A stretch of DNA of 64,000 bases from Flavobacterium amniphilum. GTDB taxonomy: Bacteria > Bacteroidota > Bacteroidia > Flavobacteriales > Flavobacteriaceae. The translations under genes and the position numbers were made by a program. This document shows positions 7,832 through 17,761 of the stretch, one piece after another. The notes under the pieces are model-generated. The model did no database searches and was not told the DNA's origin. It saw only the letters and a list, made by a program, of their open reading frames with translations. Position 1 is the stretch's first letter. Each line of letters opens with the position of its first letter. The stretch spans positions 1-64,000 of the forward strand of contig NZ_JAMLJL010000008.1 of NCBI RefSeq assembly GCF_023634845.1. Direction: 5' to 3'.

Positions 7832-8701
7832 TTAAGGAACTTTTGTTCCCATGCTCTCAGTCCAAATTTTAAACCAGTCTTCAAGATCCAGCTTTAAAGT
7901 CAGTGCCTGTGTTGCATTTTTAATACGTTGCGGACTTGTAGTGCCTATTACGGGTAAAATTCCGGAAGGATGTTGAACAATCCAGGCTAACAGAATAGTG
8001 TCGGTGGCTACTTGATACTTACTGCTAAGATTATTCAAAAGAACATTCAAACGTTCGGTTTGATCATTTTTCTCCCTGAAAATAGTTCCTAACGGATTCC
8101 AGCACATCGGAGTAATTCCGTTTAATTGCATAAAATCGAGACTGCCGTCAGTCATCGGTTCATGATGTGTGGCTGAAAATTGGATTTGGTTAAAATCTAC
8201 AGCAATTTCTCTTTGGATTAATTGGGTTTGTGATGGTGTGAAATTGGATAATCCGAAGCTTCTTATTTTGCCTTGATGTTTGAGTTTGTCAATCGCTTCG
8301 GCAATTTCTTCAGTATGCATTAACGGACTTGGCCTGTGAAGTAATACAACATCTAAATAATCAGTTTGAAGGTTTTTTAGTGAATTTTCCACACTCCAAA
8401 TAATATATTCAGCTGAATAATCGTAATGCTTAATGTTGTAATCTCTTTTCTCGGAAAGGTATTTGATGCCACATTTTGAAATCAGTTGGATGGTATTGCG
8501 TTCAATCCCGCTTTGCCCAAAGGCTCTTCCGAAATCTTCTTCGGTTGTATGTCCTCCGTAAATGTCGGCATGGTCAAAAGTGGTTATCTGTTCGTTAAGA
8601 CATGTTTCCATCATCGATACCATTCCTTTTGAGTCCAGGTTTTTGCCCCAGCTTCCCCATGTCATGGTGCCGGCTATAATTCGGGATAATTTCGGTTTCA
8701 A
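7832..8701 (-). CDS. Aldo/keto reductase, YdhF-like oxidoreductase
   Basis: 289-residue (beta/alpha)8 NADPH-dependent carbonyl reductase. The family signature FDHADIYGG gives the catalytic Asp43 and Tyr48; the catalytic Lys is in LISKCG and His in VLLHRP. The segment IRSFGLSNF and the C-terminal PVIGTTSPQRI complete the cofactor site. The closest named relative from memory is E. coli YdhF. Monocistronic; the physiological substrate is unknown. Confidence 0.88.
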   Translation of the reverse strand: MKPKLSRIIAGTMTWGSWGKNLDSKGMVSMMETCLNEQITTFDHADIYGGHTTEEDFGRAFGQSGIERNTIQLISKCGIKYLSEKRDYNIKHYDYSAEYIIWSVENSLKNLQTDYLDVVLLHRPSPLMHTEEIAEAIDKLKHQGKIRSFGLSNFTPSQTQLIQREIAVDFNQIQFSATHHEPMTDGSLDFMQLNGITPMCWNPLGTIFREKNDQTERLNVLLNNLSSKYQVATDTILLAWIVQHPSGILPVIGTTSPQRIKNATQALTLKLDLEDWFKIWTESMGTKVP

Positions 8702-8822
8702 GATAAATTGGATTAGTAGTTCTTAAAATTTGTCAAATATATTGCTAAACAAAGCTTAAAAATAGGCTATTCATTTAATATTTAACTCATTATTAACAGC
8801 ATCAATGTAATTTAATTTTCAA

Positions 8823-8854
8823 TTTGCACAGTATTAATTGAAATGTTAATTTCA
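8823..8854 (+). promoter_or_regulatory. Probable promoter of the Bat operon
   Basis: TTTG (8823-8826) and TAATTTCA (8847-8854) are separated by 20 bases, close to the Bacteroidota arrangement TTTG-N19-TAnnTTTG, with two mismatches in the -7 box. The ATG of moxR follows 13 bases downstream, so the leader would be very short. Confidence 0.4.
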
Positions 8855-8867
8855 CGACCTTAAAAAA

Positions 8868-9878
8868 ATGACAATGGAAGAAAATACAAGGACTTTAGAT
8901 ATTAGAGCCATAAATGAAAAAATAGAACGCGAAAGTGCTTTTATTGATTTGCTTACCATGGAAATGAATAAAGTAATTGTGGGGCAAAAACACATGATTG
9001 AACGATTGCTGATTGGGCTTTTGGGTCAAGGGCATATTTTGCTTGAAGGAGTTCCTGGATTGGCAAAAACTTTGGCAATCAATACGCTGTCACAAGCTGT
9101 CCATGGTAGTTTCAGCCGAATTCAGTTTACTCCTGATTTACTTCCAGCCGATGTGGTCGGTACTATGATTTATAACATAAAGCAAAATGAGTTCTCGATT
9201 AAAAAGGGACCTATTTTTGCTAATTTCGTTTTAGCCGATGAGATTAACCGTGCTCCTGCAAAAGTGCAATCTGCTTTGTTGGAAGCGATGCAGGAAAAGC
9301 AGGTAACTATTGGTGATTCGACTTTTAAATTAGAAAAACCTTTCCTGGTACTGGCAACACAAAACCCGGTAGAGCAAGAAGGAACATATCCGTTACCGGA
9401 AGCACAGGTTGACCGTTTTATGCTGAAAACGGTTATCGATTATCCAAAAATGGAAGATGAGCGTCAGGTAATCCGCCAAAACCTTAACGGTGGTTTCGAA
9501 AAAGTAAATCCTGTGGTTTCAATCGAACAAATTTTGCGTGCTCAGGAAGCTGTCCGCGAAGTGTATATGGATGAGAAGATTGAAAAATATATACTGGATA
9601 TCATTTTTGCTACACGTTTCCCCGAAAAATACAAACTGGAATCATTAAAACCGCTTATCAGTTTCGGTGCTTCACCTCGTGGGAGTATCAATCTTGCAAT
9701 GGCTGCTAAATGTTACGCTTTTATCAAACGCCGTGGCTATGTAATCCCGGAAGATGTCCGCGCTGTGGTACATGATGTATTGAGACACCGTATCGGTATC
9801 ACATATGAAGCTGAAGCAGAAAATATTACTTCGGTTGAAATCATCAATAAAATTGTAAACGAAATCGAAGTGCCGTAG
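8868..9878 (+). CDS. MoxR-family AAA+ ATPase (Bat operon)
   Basis: 336 residues. Walker A GVPGLAKT, Walker B VLADEINRAP, sensor ATQNP and arginine region PLPEAQVDRFM identify a MoxR ATPase. MoxR proteins act as chaperone-like ATPases on partner proteins with von Willebrand factor A domains, and the next genes provide exactly those partners. It is the first gene of an eight-gene aerotolerance (Bat) operon. The annotated start MTMEEN could equally be the Met two codons later. Confidence 0.93.
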   Translation: MTMEENTRTLDIRAINEKIERESAFIDLLTMEMNKVIVGQKHMIERLLIGLLGQGHILLEGVPGLAKTLAINTLSQAVHGSFSRIQFTPDLLPADVVGTMIYNIKQNEFSIKKGPIFANFVLADEINRAPAKVQSALLEAMQEKQVTIGDSTFKLEKPFLVLATQNPVEQEGTYPLPEAQVDRFMLKTVIDYPKMEDERQVIRQNLNGGFEKVNPVVSIEQILRAQEAVREVYMDEKIEKYILDIIFATRFPEKYKLESLKPLISFGASPRGSINLAMAAKCYAFIKRRGYVIPEDVRAVVHDVLRHRIGITYEAEAENITSVEIINKIVNEIEVP

Positions 9879-9959
9879 AAAAGTGACTAGTAAACAGTGA
9901 CCAGTAACTAGCCTAGTCTTCTTACTAATCACTCTTTACTCTTTACTAATTACTAAGAG
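9879..9959. repeat. Intergenic ACTAGTAA/TTACTAA word tract
   Basis: The 81 bases between moxR and the DUF58 gene are composed of variants of ACTAGTAA and TTACTAA/TTTACT in opposite orientation, so the transcript can fold back. The composition matches the tracts at 37457-37543 and 38411-38964. It lies inside the Bat operon and may affect the relative yield of downstream genes. Confidence 0.5.
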
Positions 9960-10826
9960 ATGGATACCAAAGAATTACTTAAGAAAGTCCGCAAAATAGA
10001 AATCAAAACCAGAAGATTGAGCGATCATATCTTTTCGGGCGAATACCACACGTCTTTTAAAGGACGTGGTATGACGTTTTCAGAAGTGCGTCAGTACCAA
10101 TACGGGGATGATGTGCGTGCGATCGACTGGAACGTGACGGCGCGTTATAATGAACCGTATGTGAAAGTTTTTGAGGAAGAACGTGAGTTAACCATGATGT
10201 TGATGGTGGATATTTCAGGTTCGGAGAGTTTTGGTACCAAAAACCAACTGAAAAGTGAAATCGTTACTGAAATTGCAGCTACTTTGGCTTTTTCGGCAAC
10301 ACAGAATAACGATAAAATCGGGCTGATTTTGTTTTCGGACCAAATTGAACTTTATATTCCTCCGAAAAAAGGAAAACCGCATGTGTTGCGCATCATCCGG
10401 GAATTGATCGAATTTTCACCAAAAAGCAATAAAACAGATATTTCACAGGCGTTACAGTTTTTATCGGCAACCCAGAAGAAAAAAGCAATCGTGTTTATGA
10501 TTTCCGATTTCATAGCGGATGACGATTATGAAAAGACACTGAAAATTGCCAGTAAAAAACATGATATAACAGGAGTGAGGGTTTATGATATCCGTGAAGA
10601 AAAAATGATCAATGTCGGACTGGTAGCCATGCAGGATGCCGAAACAGGTCAGGTGCAATGGGTAAATACCGGATCAGCCACTGTACGCATGCAATACGAA
10701 AAGTATTATACTGATAAAGTTACCTATTTCAGGGAAATATTCTCAAAATGTGGTTCAGGCACTGTAAATACCAGAGTTGATGAAAGTTATGTTACCAAAT
10801 TACTGGGGTATTTTAAATCAAGATAA
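9960..10826 (+). CDS. DUF58 protein of the Bat operon
   Basis: 288 residues. The DUF58 signature GDDVRAIDWNVTARYNEPYV is followed by a von Willebrand A-like fold with VDISGSESFG (metal-binding DxSxS-like site) and FMISDFIAD. No transmembrane segment. Proteins of this family accompany MoxR ATPases throughout bacteria. The gene is 81 bases after moxR and 5 bases before the BatD-like gene. Confidence 0.9.
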   Translation: MDTKELLKKVRKIEIKTRRLSDHIFSGEYHTSFKGRGMTFSEVRQYQYGDDVRAIDWNVTARYNEPYVKVFEEERELTMMLMVDISGSESFGTKNQLKSEIVTEIAATLAFSATQNNDKIGLILFSDQIELYIPPKKGKPHVLRIIRELIEFSPKSNKTDISQALQFLSATQKKKAIVFMISDFIADDDYEKTLKIASKKHDITGVRVYDIREEKMINVGLVAMQDAETGQVQWVNTGSATVRMQYEKYYTDKVTYFREIFSKCGSGTVNTRVDESYVTKLLGYFKSR

Positions 10827-10831
10827 GATTA

Positions 10832-12430
10832 ATGAAAGTGATCAAAAAGTATAGTTTTCTTTTGTTGTTGTTATGCCAGGTTATGGCATATGCACAGTCT
10901 TTGGAAACAAAGATCGATAAGAAAAAAAATAAAATCGGCGCTCAGTTTACGCTTACATTAACGGTTAAAGGTAAGCCTTCAACACAGGTTGCTTTCCCGA
11001 ATGAGAAATTTTACGGTGGACTGGAAGTTATCGAATCGTTTCCTATCGACACTGTAAAAGAAGAATCACAATATAAACTGATTAAGAAATACGGACTAAC
11101 CCAATTTGATTCGGGTAAATATGTAATTCCCAGAATTCCGGTTCTAATTAATAAAAAGCTCAATTTTTCAGATAGTATACAAGTTGAGGTACTTAATGTT
11201 AAAGTGGATACTTTAAAACAAAAAATGTATGATATCAAACCCATAATTACGGTTGAAAAACCTAATGGGAACTGGTGGAAGTATTTATTGGCTGTTTTAC
11301 TGCTTTCTGGTATTGGATATGGGATCTATTATTTTTGGAAGAAAAGAAAAGCGCCAAAGGAAGAAGAAATCGTTTATAATTCCCCTATTGAAAAGGCTAC
11401 AGCTCTGTTGCAATTGCTGGAGAAAAAGAATTGGCTTGAAAAAGGTGAAGTAAAAGAATATTATTCGGAACTGACTGATATTGCACGTGATTATATTGAA
11501 GAAGCGATTGAAATTCCGGCTAAGGAAAGTACAACTTCCGAATTGATCGTTTCGTTGCGAATGGCATCGAACAAGAAGAAAATGAAGCTCTCAAAAGAGA
11601 CTCTTGAAAGTCTTGAGAAAATACTCAAACAAGCCGATTTGGTAAAGTTTGCCCAATCAAAGCCGCTTGATTTTGAAATTGCAAGCGACAGGGAAAAAAT
11701 CGAAAGTATTATCGTTACATTCGATAAAGCCATACCAGTTGTAGTTGATGAAAGCAGTCTGAAATGGCAAAAGGAACAACAGGAATTTCTTAAGAAACAG
11801 CAACGTAAAAAACGTACGGTTGCAGTAGCAGGAATTTCGGGACTTCTACTTTTATCAGCGTTGACATTTGTTAGTATTACCAAAGGAATCGATTATGTGA
11901 AAGATGGTTTTTCCGGATATTCAACCAAAGAATTACTATATACAGACTGGTTGAAATCGGAATACGGAAATCCGGCCGTACTTATAGAAACACCGGAAGT
12001 TTTGAAACGGATGGATGTGAAGAAAGTGTTGCCTAAAAATACGATGGCATTAATCAAGGATATGCAGATGTTCAGCTTCGGTAATATTTTTGAGTATTTC
12101 TATATCACGGTTTCAACAACTGAATTCAAGCAGAAAAAAGATATCGATTTAAGTACTGCATTGGACGGAACCATTAAAACGATTGAAGCACAAGGTGTAC
12201 AAAATATGCTCGTAAAACAGGAAGAATTCAGTACCGGAAAAGGAGTTAAGGGAATCAAAGGATTTGGAACCATGACAGCAAACGGTGAAGTTTTGTATTA
12301 TGAGATTTTGCTATTTAGTCAGGACGGAGGTTTACAGCAAATTATGATTGTCCACAAAGACGGTGATGAAAACGGACAGAAAATAGCTGAGCGTATGTTG
12401 AATTCGGTAGAACTTAAAGTAGCAAACTAA
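10832..12430 (+). CDS. BatD-like membrane protein of the Bat operon
   Basis: 532 residues with signal peptide (LLLLLCQVMAYAQS), an N-terminal BatD-like immunoglobulin-type region, a transmembrane helix at about 147-168, a cytosolic helical region, a second transmembrane helix at about 328-349, and a C-terminal extracytoplasmic domain of about 180 residues. The first half resembles BatD; the C-terminal part is not familiar. Its stop overlaps the ATG of batA (TAATG). Often left as hypothetical in flavobacterial Bat operons. Confidence 0.75.
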   Translation: MKVIKKYSFLLLLLCQVMAYAQSLETKIDKKKNKIGAQFTLTLTVKGKPSTQVAFPNEKFYGGLEVIESFPIDTVKEESQYKLIKKYGLTQFDSGKYVIPRIPVLINKKLNFSDSIQVEVLNVKVDTLKQKMYDIKPIITVEKPNGNWWKYLLAVLLLSGIGYGIYYFWKKRKAPKEEEIVYNSPIEKATALLQLLEKKNWLEKGEVKEYYSELTDIARDYIEEAIEIPAKESTTSELIVSLRMASNKKKMKLSKETLESLEKILKQADLVKFAQSKPLDFEIASDREKIESIIVTFDKAIPVVVDESSLKWQKEQQEFLKKQQRKKRTVAVAGISGLLLLSALTFVSITKGIDYVKDGFSGYSTKELLYTDWLKSEYGNPAVLIETPEVLKRMDVKKVLPKNTMALIKDMQMFSFGNIFEYFYITVSTTEFKQKKDIDLSTALDGTIKTIEAQGVQNMLVKQEEFSTGKGVKGIKGFGTMTANGEVLYYEILLFSQDGGLQQIMIVHKDGDENGQKIAERMLNSVELKVAN

Positions 12431-13431
12431 TGGCCAATGTGACTTTTTTAAACCCGGAGTTTTTCTGGTTGTTTCTTCTGCTTCCTTTAGCAGTGGCTTG
12501 GTATTTTTATAAGCGTAAAGAAGAAAAGGCAACATTGAAAATAAGTTCGTTGAAAGGATTTAAAGCTTCTGCTTCAATCATTCCTAAATTGAAACCATTG
12601 TTATTAGTACTCCGATTATTGGCACTTAGCTCGTTAATTATTGCATTGGCAAGACCGAGAAGTGTTGATGTGAGTAATAAAAGTAACAATTCTGACGGTA
12701 TCGATATTGTTATTGCATCGGATGTGTCAGCCAGTATGCTGGCTGCCGATTTGAAACCAAGCCGAATGGAAGCACTTAAAAAAGTTGCGGCTTCTTTTGT
12801 CAGTGAACGTGTAAATGACCGTATAGGTGTTGTGGTTTATGCCGCCGAAGCGTATACTAAAACGCCTGTTACCAGCGACAAAGCAATGGTATTACAGTCA
12901 ATTGATGATATAAAATTTGACCCGGTTCTGGAAGACGGAACAGGAATCGGAATGGGATTGGCTACAGCGGTAAACCGTTTGAAAGAGAGTAAAGCCAAAA
13001 GTAAAGTCGTGATTTTAATGACTGACGGTGTGAATAATGCCGGATTTATTGAGCCGGTTATGGCTTCTGAAATTGCTGCCGATTTAGGAATAAAAGTATA
13101 CACAATCGGTATTGGAACTAATGGAAATGCAATGTTTCCTTATGCCTATGCGCCTAATGGAGAATTATTGTTCAAAATGATGCCGGTTAAGATTGATGAA
13201 AAGTTATTGCAGGAAATTGCAAAGAAAACCGGCGGAAAGTATTTCCGTGCTAAAGATAATTCGGCGTTAGAACGTATTTATGAGGAAATCAATAAATTGG
13301 AAAAATCTAAGGTTGAAGAGTTAAAGCATGTTAATTATGATGAGAAATTTAGATTTTTCGCTGGGTTGGCAGGTTTATTGTTGTTAATTGAAATAGTATT
13401 GCAGAATACCATTTTCAGAAGTTTTATTTAA
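12430..13431 (+). CDS. batA: BatA, von Willebrand factor A membrane protein
   Basis: 333 residues. Two N-terminal membrane helices (about 9-24 and 57-76), a vWA domain with the metal-site motif SDVSAS and TDGVNN, and a C-terminal membrane helix (FFAGLAGLLLLIEIVL). This is the layout of BatA, which with BatB forms a membrane complex linked to oxidative-stress tolerance in Bacteroides. Translationally coupled to the gene before it, and one base before batB. Confidence 0.9.
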   Translation: MANVTFLNPEFFWLFLLLPLAVAWYFYKRKEEKATLKISSLKGFKASASIIPKLKPLLLVLRLLALSSLIIALARPRSVDVSNKSNNSDGIDIVIASDVSASMLAADLKPSRMEALKKVAASFVSERVNDRIGVVVYAAEAYTKTPVTSDKAMVLQSIDDIKFDPVLEDGTGIGMGLATAVNRLKESKAKSKVVILMTDGVNNAGFIEPVMASEIAADLGIKVYTIGIGTNGNAMFPYAYAPNGELLFKMMPVKIDEKLLQEIAKKTGGKYFRAKDNSALERIYEEINKLEKSKVEELKHVNYDEKFRFFAGLAGLLLLIEIVLQNTIFRSFI

Positions 13432-13432
13432 G

Positions 13433-14482
13433 ATGTATAACGAAATAGACGAATCAAAATATTTGTACTTGTTATTTTTGCTTCCAATACTGGTACTCGT
13501 TTTTCTGTGGGTTCAGGTTTGGAAACAGAAGAAGCAAAAAGAATTTGGAGATGTACATCTGGTTAAATCATTATGTCCTGATAAATCAAGATTTAAACCG
13601 GGATTGAAATTTGGTTTTGTATTGTTTGGGCTTGCTATGTTGATTGTCGCACTAGCCAATCCGAAGATAGGAACTAAAAAAGAAAAAGTTAAGAGAGAAG
13701 GAATTGATATTGTTTTTGCAATTGATGTTTCCAAAAGTATGCTGGCTGAAGATATTGCACCTAACCGATTGGAAAAAAGTAAACAGGTTGTTTCGCAGAT
13801 TATCAATAGTTTAGGAAGTGACCGTGTCGGGATTATAGCGTATTCGGGAAGTGCTTTTCCGGTGTTGCCAATCACAACCGATTACAGCATTGCAAAAATG
13901 TTCCTGCAAACCATGAATCCGAATATGATTTCTTCGCAGGGAAGTAATCTGAATGAAGCTATTGAGCTTACAGACAGTTATTTTGAAGGAAGCGGTAATA
14001 CCAGCAAACTACTGGTCATGGTTACGGATGGTGAAGATCATTCTGAATCGGCAGAAAAAGCAGCAGTCCAATTGCGGAAAAAAGGAATTAAAATCATTAC
14101 AATAGGTATCGGCACAACGGCTGGTGGTCCAATTCCCTTAAAAAATAACGGAGTAACCGAAAGTTATCATATTGACCGTTCAACCGGTGAGAAGGTAATC
14201 ACAAAATTACGTCCGGAAGCTTTGGAAGCAATTGCAAAAGCTGCCAACGGTAGTTATATCAACGGTAGTAATACCAAGAGTGTGGTGAATTTCATGAAAT
14301 CATCACTCAACAAAATACAGAAAACACAATTTGAAGCTACTGAAATGTCAAGTTTCCAGTCACAGTTTCAATGGTTTTTGGGAATAGGGTTTTTCTTTTT
14401 GTTTTTAGATATGTTTCTGCTGGAAAGAAAGACAAAATGGGTTCAAAAATTGGATTTGTTTAATGAGAAGAAAGAGAAATAA
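13433..14482 (+). CDS. batB: BatB, von Willebrand factor A membrane protein
   Basis: 349 residues. Same layout as BatA: two N-terminal helices, vWA domain with AIDVSKSMLAEDIAPNRL and VTDGEDHS, C-terminal helix (FLGIGFFFLFLDMFLL). Together BatA and BatB are the presumed substrates or partners of the MoxR ATPase. The stop TAA ends one base before the preferred start of batC. Confidence 0.92.
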   Translation: MYNEIDESKYLYLLFLLPILVLVFLWVQVWKQKKQKEFGDVHLVKSLCPDKSRFKPGLKFGFVLFGLAMLIVALANPKIGTKKEKVKREGIDIVFAIDVSKSMLAEDIAPNRLEKSKQVVSQIINSLGSDRVGIIAYSGSAFPVLPITTDYSIAKMFLQTMNPNMISSQGSNLNEAIELTDSYFEGSGNTSKLLVMVTDGEDHSESAEKAAVQLRKKGIKIITIGIGTTAGGPIPLKNNGVTESYHIDRSTGEKVITKLRPEALEAIAKAANGSYINGSNTKSVVNFMKSSLNKIQKTQFEATEMSSFQSQFQWFLGIGFFFLFLDMFLLERKTKWVQKLDLFNEKKEK

Positions 14483-14483
14483 C

Positions 14484-15203
14484 ATGAAAAGCGTTTTTAA
14501 AATAGTATTTTTGCTGCTTTTTGTGGGCACTTTTGCACAGCAGAAGAAGGATTTTGCATTGCCGGAAGCGAACGAACAATTTGCTAAAAAGCAATTTGCC
14601 GAAGCTGAGGCGAATTATCGTGTTTCGAAAGCAATCAATGGGAAAAGAGCAACTTCTTCGTATAATCTCGGTAACGCGATTTATAAACAAAATCAGCCAA
14701 GTGAAGCTAAATATGCTTATGCAAAAGCAATAGAATCGGCAAAAGGAAAACAGCAAAAACACAACGCATTTCATAATATCGGGAATGTATTCATGAAGGA
14801 GAAAGCATACGATAAAGCTGTTGAAGCTTATAAAAATGCATTGCGAAACAATCCTTCCGATGAAGAAACGCGCTATAACTATGCTTTGGCCAAAAAAATG
14901 CTGAAAGACAATCCTCCAAAAGGAGATGACAAAAAAGACGATAAGAAAGATAAGAATAAGGATAAAAACAAAGATCAGAATAAAGATCAAAAGGATAAAA
15001 AAGACCAGAATAATCAAAATAAGGATCAGAAAAAACCTGAGGAGAATAAGCAGGATAAGCCAAAACCTAAACCAGGTAATGTTCCGAAAGACCGTTTGCA
15101 GAATTTGCTGGATGCTGTAAATAATGAAGAAAAGAAAATTCAGGATAAGGTTAATGCCAGAAAAGTAAAAGGACAACCGGTTGAAGAAGGGAAAGACTGG
15201 TAA
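14484..15203 (+). CDS. batC: BatC, exported TPR protein with Lys/Asp-rich linker
   Basis: About 239 residues. Start placed at ATG 14484 (MKSVFKIVFLLLFVGTFAQQ), which gives a proper signal peptide; an in-frame ATG at 14463 lies inside batB. TPR units cover about residues 25-135 (SYNLGNAIYKQNQPSEAKYAYAKAI, FHNIGNVFMKEKAYDKAVEAYKNAL). From about 145 to 200 the protein is a low-complexity stretch of Lys, Asp, Asn and Gln, then a conserved C-terminal end. BatC probably tethers or scaffolds the BatA/BatB complex in the periplasm. Confidence 0.85.
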   Translation: MKSVFKIVFLLLFVGTFAQQKKDFALPEANEQFAKKQFAEAEANYRVSKAINGKRATSSYNLGNAIYKQNQPSEAKYAYAKAIESAKGKQQKHNAFHNIGNVFMKEKAYDKAVEAYKNALRNNPSDEETRYNYALAKKMLKDNPPKGDDKKDDKKDKNKDKNKDQNKDQKDKKDQNNQNKDQKKPEENKQDKPKPKPGNVPKDRLQNLLDAVNNEEKKIQDKVNARKVKGQPVEEGKDW

Positions 15204-15221
15204 AAATGACGGATTAAAATA

Positions 15222-16985
15222 ATGAGGAGACTACTTTTTATATTATTACTTTTAAGTTTCAGATTGTCTGCACAAGTACAATTTGATGCCCGTGTCAGCG
15301 CCGACAAAATGGGGATCAATGAAACGGTACAGGTTAATTTTATAATGAATGATGACGGTGATAATTTTAATTATCCAGCATTTGACGGTTTTGAAGTGGT
15401 GATGGGACCAAGTCAAACAGTCAATTTTGCTTATAATAATGGAAGAAAATCTTTTCAGAAAACATACTCGTTTATATTACATCCTCTACGAAAAGGAGTT
15501 TTGATTATCAAACCGGCAACCATTGAAATCAGAAACAGAATATATAAAACAAACCCGATAAAAATTACAGTTGGTAACGCGGTTCAGAATGATGATTATA
15601 ATACACCTTACGCCAAGCAGCTTAAGCAACAAAAAAAGAGCGAGCAGGTTTTTCTAGTTGCTGATATTTCAAACCCAAACCCATATCTTAATGAACGTGT
15701 GACAATTACTTATAAATTGTTTGTAGGGCCTCAGGCTGAAATTACAGGGTACAGTTCAACAGGGAAAGATCCTCAATATAAAGATTTTTGGAGTCAGGTT
15801 GAAAAGAATGATAATCCACAGCCTAAAAATCAAACTGTAAACGGCCAGGATTACCGTTATGTTGATTTAACCAGTGTGGTATTGTATCCTCAAAAATCAG
15901 GTAAATTTACGATTGATCCATTATTGCTGAATGTTGAACTAAATGTAATACAGGGTTTTGATATTTTTGGTGATCCGGTAGGAAAGCCAATGGTGAAACG
16001 ATTTTCAACAGGTTCGAAAGTTATAACCGTTAAACCGCTTCCGGAAAGCAATAAACCCGAATCCTTTACCGGTGCAGTTGGGAACTTTGATTTTCAGGTT
16101 GTTCCTTCAAGAACACAATTGAAAGCAGGAGAATCTTTTGATTTAAAAATTGTAGCCAGCGGAAAAGGGAATTTGAAACTATTTACCTTACCTAAACCAG
16201 TTGTGCCTTCGGCATTAGAAATGTATGAACCGGCCCATAAAGAGAATATACAGACTTCAGTAGCCGGAATGTCAGGAAATGTAGCTGATACCTATACAAT
16301 TATTCCGCAAAAGAAAGGGGAATATGTTATAGATCCGATCACTTTTACTTATTTTGATCCATCTACAAATCAATATAAAACCATTAGTTCCGGAAAGATT
16401 AAAGTTGATGTAGCAGAAGGTAATGTTATCGTAAACAATGATGCTGAAACCAGTGCAACTAAAACAGAAGTAAAAGCGAATACTACTTTCGGCTTTATAA
16501 AAACTAAAACGGAATTATCCGACAAGAATAATGGTGGTTTTTTAGGTTCAGGATTGTTTTACGCACTATTGTTTATTCCTTTTCTTTTGGTTCCGGTATT
16601 AGTAGTTTTCAGAAAGAGAAAAGATGCCAGCGATGCTGATGTCACCGGAAACAGAATTAAATTATCAAATAAATTGGCTAAGAAGTATTTGTCTGAAGCG
16701 CAAAAACAATTGGCAAATAAAGAGCCATTTTATATAGCACTGGAAAGAGCATTGCATAATTTCCTGAAAGCAAAACTTCATTTGGAAACATTTGAAATGA
16801 GCAAGGATAAAATCAAAGAATTATTATTGGTTAAAAAAGCAGATCCGGATACGGTAAACCAATTTATTGCTTTGGTTGAAAGCTGTGAATTTGCACGTTA
16901 CGCGCCGTCAACCGGAGCGAGTCTGCAAAATGATTACAATTTGGCGGTAAGTATTATTTCCGAACTTGAAAAACAATTGGTTTAG
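15222..16985 (+). CDS. batD: BatD, oxygen-tolerance membrane protein
   Basis: 587 residues. Signal peptide (LLFILLLLSFRLSAQ), repeated immunoglobulin-like extracytoplasmic domains typical of BatD (FDARVSADKMGINETVQV, FLVADISNPNPYLNERVTI), one transmembrane helix near 447-467 (LFYALLFIPFLLVPVLVVF) and a cytosolic helical tail of about 115 residues. In known Bat operons BatD lies after batC and is required for aerotolerance. Together with the gene at 10832 this operon carries two BatD-type proteins. Confidence 0.9.
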   Translation: MRRLLFILLLLSFRLSAQVQFDARVSADKMGINETVQVNFIMNDDGDNFNYPAFDGFEVVMGPSQTVNFAYNNGRKSFQKTYSFILHPLRKGVLIIKPATIEIRNRIYKTNPIKITVGNAVQNDDYNTPYAKQLKQQKKSEQVFLVADISNPNPYLNERVTITYKLFVGPQAEITGYSSTGKDPQYKDFWSQVEKNDNPQPKNQTVNGQDYRYVDLTSVVLYPQKSGKFTIDPLLLNVELNVIQGFDIFGDPVGKPMVKRFSTGSKVITVKPLPESNKPESFTGAVGNFDFQVVPSRTQLKAGESFDLKIVASGKGNLKLFTLPKPVVPSALEMYEPAHKENIQTSVAGMSGNVADTYTIIPQKKGEYVIDPITFTYFDPSTNQYKTISSGKIKVDVAEGNVIVNNDAETSATKTEVKANTTFGFIKTKTELSDKNNGGFLGSGLFYALLFIPFLLVPVLVVFRKRKDASDADVTGNRIKLSNKLAKKYLSEAQKQLANKEPFYIALERALHNFLKAKLHLETFEMSKDKIKELLLVKKADPDTVNQFIALVESCEFARYAPSTGASLQNDYNLAVSIISELEKQLV

Positions 16986-17015
16986 AAATTGAAATCAGAA
17001 TTTCAAAGAAATTAA

Positions 17016-17759
17016 ATGAGAAAAATAATTTACATAGTCTTATTGTTTACCCAAGTATTTTGGGCGCAGGATGCTTTTGAAAAAGGAAATGAACTGTATC
17101 AAAAGGGGAATTATGAGCAGGCAGCTTCCGTGTATCAGAATATTCTGGATTCCGGTCATGAATCGGCTGAGGTTTATTTTAACTTGGGAAATTGTTTTTA
17201 TAAACTCAGACAAACAGCACCGGCAATCTATAATTTTGAAAAAGCATTGCAGCTGGAGCCAAATGATTGTGAGATATTGAACAATCTTGGATTTGCGCAA
17301 AAAATGACAATTGATCATATTGAAGAAGTCCCAAAACTGGGGTTTTCAAAGTTGTTTTCCGATTCTACTTCTCTATTTCATTATGATACATGGGCCTGGT
17401 TGTCAGTTGTATTTGCATTTATGGCATTGTTAGGTTTTTCAGGCTATTATTTTTCTAACACAACAACCTTGAAAAGAGTTTTCTTTTCCGGAATGTTGTT
17501 TTCGTTACTTTTTGTAATACTTAGTGTTTTTGCAGGTTTTTTTGAAAAGAACCGTTTGGAAAAAGAAAGTCCCGCCATTGTTTTTGCAGAAGAAATCATC
17601 GTGAAGAGTGAACCGAATGCATCGGCACCTGATGCTTTCACGTTGCACGAAGGCACAAAGGTTTATGCTTTGGAAACAGTTGGAAATTATAAAAAAATAC
17701 AATTACTGAATCAAAAAGAAGGCTGGATTGTAAAATCTGCGATCAAAGAACTTAAGTAA
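17016..17759 (+). CDS. batE: BatE, TPR and SH3-domain membrane protein
   Basis: 247 residues. Signal peptide (LLFTQVFWAQD), two TPRs (about 19-90; YQKGNYEQAASVYQNIL, AIYNFEKALQLEPND), two transmembrane helices (about 127-147 and 158-178), then a bacterial SH3 domain (about 190-247; IIVKSEPNASAPDAFTLHEG ... GWIVKSAI). This is the BatE layout and closes the operon, two bases before the convergent cvpA stop. Confidence 0.88.
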   Translation: MRKIIYIVLLFTQVFWAQDAFEKGNELYQKGNYEQAASVYQNILDSGHESAEVYFNLGNCFYKLRQTAPAIYNFEKALQLEPNDCEILNNLGFAQKMTIDHIEEVPKLGFSKLFSDSTSLFHYDTWAWLSVVFAFMALLGFSGYYFSNTTTLKRVFFSGMLFSLLFVILSVFAGFFEKNRLEKESPAIVFAEEIIVKSEPNASAPDAFTLHEGTKVYALETVGNYKKIQLLNQKEGWIVKSAIKELK

Positions 17760-17761
17760 TA

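Noticed and set aside
14460..15176. A 238-codon minus-strand frame rich in Phe, Ile and Leu
   Set aside because: Antisense to batC; its hydrophobic look mirrors the Lys/Asp-rich sequence of the real gene.
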